The notes below the pieces were generated by a model. That model was not told where the DNA came from, made no database searches, and saw only the letters and a program-made list of their open reading frames with translations. The translations under genes and the position numbers were made by a program. A stretch of DNA of 64,000 nt. Origin: Sphingomonadaceae bacterium (GTDB lineage: Bacteria > Pseudomonadota > Alphaproteobacteria > Sphingomonadales > Sphingomonadaceae). Below are positions 63,088 through 64,000 of this stretch, piece after piece. The DNA lies in assembly GCA_002863155.1 (NCBI GenBank), contig PKED01000146.1:27993-91992 (forward strand), in the 5' to 3' direction. The stretch's first letter is position 1, and every line of letters begins with the position of its first letter.

Positions 63088-63986
63088 CGCCCGCCGTCTC
63101 GGTCATCATGGCCGCCTATAACGGCGCGGGCCTGATCGGCGAGACGATTGCCAGCCTGCAGGCGCAGACGCTGACCGATTTCGAAGCGGTGATCGTCGAT
63201 GATTGTTCGACCGACACCACGCGCGACGTGCTGCGTGGGATCGGCGATTCGCGTTTCCGGGTGATCGAGGCAGCGGTCAATCAGGGGCCGGTGCGCACGC
63301 GCAACCGCGCCCTTGCCGAGGCGCGGGGCCGCCACATCGCCGCGCTCGATCAGGATGACCTGTGCCATCCCTCGCGGTTGGCCGAGCAGGTCGCCTGGCT
63401 CGACGCGCATCCCGATACCGTCCTTGTCGCCAGCGCGGCCGATGTGCTGGTCGGCGGCACGGTCCGTGCTTCGACGCTGCCGGCGATGACGACACCGATG
63501 CTCGTCGAATGGATGCTGTGGATTTCGAACCCGCTGGTCTGGTCCTCGGTGATGATCCGCGGCGATGCGGCGCGCGCGCTTGATCCCTTCACCCGCCCCG
63601 AATTGCTCTATGCCGAGGATTTCGATCTCTATCACCGGCTCGGCGCACTTGGCCGGATAGCGCGGATCGACCGGCCGCTGCTGCGCTATCGCAGCCATGA
63701 AGGCGGTGCGTCGCAACGCTTCACCGATACGATGCTGGCGAGCGCGACGCGCGTTCTGGCGGCACGCTATGTGCCGGTGTTCGGCGATGGCGCGACCGCG
63801 CGAGCCCGGCTGGTGGTATCGCATGTGATGCAGCGTGCGCCCGTCCCCGATCGGGCGACGCTCGTTCTGCTCGGCCAGACCCTGTTTCCAGAGGATTCGG
63901 TGGAGAGTTCCACGGGGCCTGAAAACACATTATTGGGGGACGTTTTAAGTCCCTCAACTTGCAGTAGTCCCTGCAAACCTCAGTAG
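63084..63986 (+). CDS. Glycosyltransferase family 2, possibly with an altered C-terminus
   Basis: A 300-residue GT-A enzyme. It opens VTPAVSVIMAAYNGAGLIGETIASLQAQTLTDFEAVIVDDCSTD, has the metal/nucleotide motif HIAALDQDDLCHPSRL and the acceptor-side LLYAEDFDLYHRLGALG. The GTG start overlaps the stop of the fusion gene, so both are made together and may act on the same sugar. The last 25-30 residues (SSTGPENTLLGDVLSPSTCSSPC) come from a sudden low-GC stretch and look unlike the rest, so the true C-terminus may be replaced or cut by an insertion at the window end. Confidence 0.88.
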   Translation: MTPAVSVIMAAYNGAGLIGETIASLQAQTLTDFEAVIVDDCSTDTTRDVLRGIGDSRFRVIEAAVNQGPVRTRNRALAEARGRHIAALDQDDLCHPSRLAEQVAWLDAHPDTVLVASAADVLVGGTVRASTLPAMTTPMLVEWMLWISNPLVWSSVMIRGDAARALDPFTRPELLYAEDFDLYHRLGALGRIARIDRPLLRYRSHEGGASQRFTDTMLASATRVLAARYVPVFGDGATARARLVVSHVMQRAPVPDRATLVLLGQTLFPEDSVESSTGPENTLLGDVLSPSTCSSPCKPQ

Positions 63987-64000
63987 ACATAGGTGATTCT
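63890..64000. other. Abrupt low-GC junction at the window end
   Basis: From about 63890 GC falls to roughly half, against about 65-70 percent before. The stretch contains GGGAC-GTTTTAA-GTCCC at 63939-63955 and TTGCAG-TAGTCC-CTGCAA near 63960-63978. These inverted repeats and the base shift suggest the edge of an inserted element or island. No transposase is visible because the window stops. Confidence 0.45.

Overview
The window reads as chromosomal DNA from a high-GC alphaproteobacterium of the Sphingomonadales type. The inference rests on gene content and order: two large TonB-dependent receptors with a TonB, a crtZ-type carotenoid hydroxylase, COQ9, the zinc-ribbon/ftsE/ftsX block, a RibB with a degenerate RibA domain, nusB-thiL-hppA, stand-alone sucC followed by etfBA, and metX-metW. 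No rRNA, prophage, CRISPR array or intact insertion sequence is visible. Genes are very tightly packed, with many ATGA/GTGA start-stop overlaps and three convergent pairs that share a CTAG stop. No gene-free stretch exceeds 300 bases.

Layout. 1-9.9 kb: a glycan-use locus (GH3, GH16 and a TonB receptor on minus; GH36 and GH125 on plus), with two lac-operator-like palindromes in the divergent promoter. 10.0 kb: tRNA-Leu(GAG). 10.2-18.6 kb: MATE exporter, zinc-ribbon protein, ftsEX with a DUF218 protein and plsC, hisC, metX-metW, and a GAF protein. 18.6-22.6 kb: ssb, feoAB with a Fur-like box, and a three-gene ECF sigma operon. 22.6-26.8 kb: COQ9, a DMT exporter, an old yellow enzyme and a cytochrome P450, the last two each with a strong palindrome in front. 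26.8-31.9 kb: riboflavin genes (ribD, ribE, HTH-ribB, ribH) with a GNAT gene, a small membrane protein and tonB. 32-38 kb: prs, crtZ, sucC, a GFA protein, etfBA behind a LiuR-like operator, and a PhyH dioxygenase. 38-42.2 kb: a second TonB receptor, an M19 dipeptidase and a small membrane protein. 42.2-51.1 kb: acetylpolyamine amidohydrolase-like gene, nhaA, DUF389 protein, alpha/beta hydrolase, MpaB-type oxygenase, hppA and thiL. 51.2-53.2 kb: an orphan gene inserted between thiL and nusB, an HD phosphohydrolase and a REP pair. 53.2-60.5 kb: hisD-hisG, a DUF2332 protein, an enoyl-CoA hydratase, and a cytochrome c/molybdopterin/2Fe-2S oxidoreductase operon. 60.6-64 kb: a DegT aminotransferase fused to an FAD oxidoreductase, coupled to a family 2 glycosyltransferase that ends in an abrupt low-GC junction.

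The most unusual items are: (i) a RibB carrying an N-terminal helix-turn-helix, whose own promoter holds a palindrome exactly between -35 and -10 and appears to give a leaderless mRNA, suggesting an autoregulatory enzyme; (ii) the aminotransferase-flavoprotein fusion coupled to a glycosyltransferase, a candidate for an unusual N-oxidised or otherwise modified sugar; and (iii) a glycan locus whose enzymes together would suit fungal or yeast cell wall (beta-1,3-glucan plus alpha-mannan plus alpha-galactose). All functional assignments come from reading motifs and context; no searches were run.
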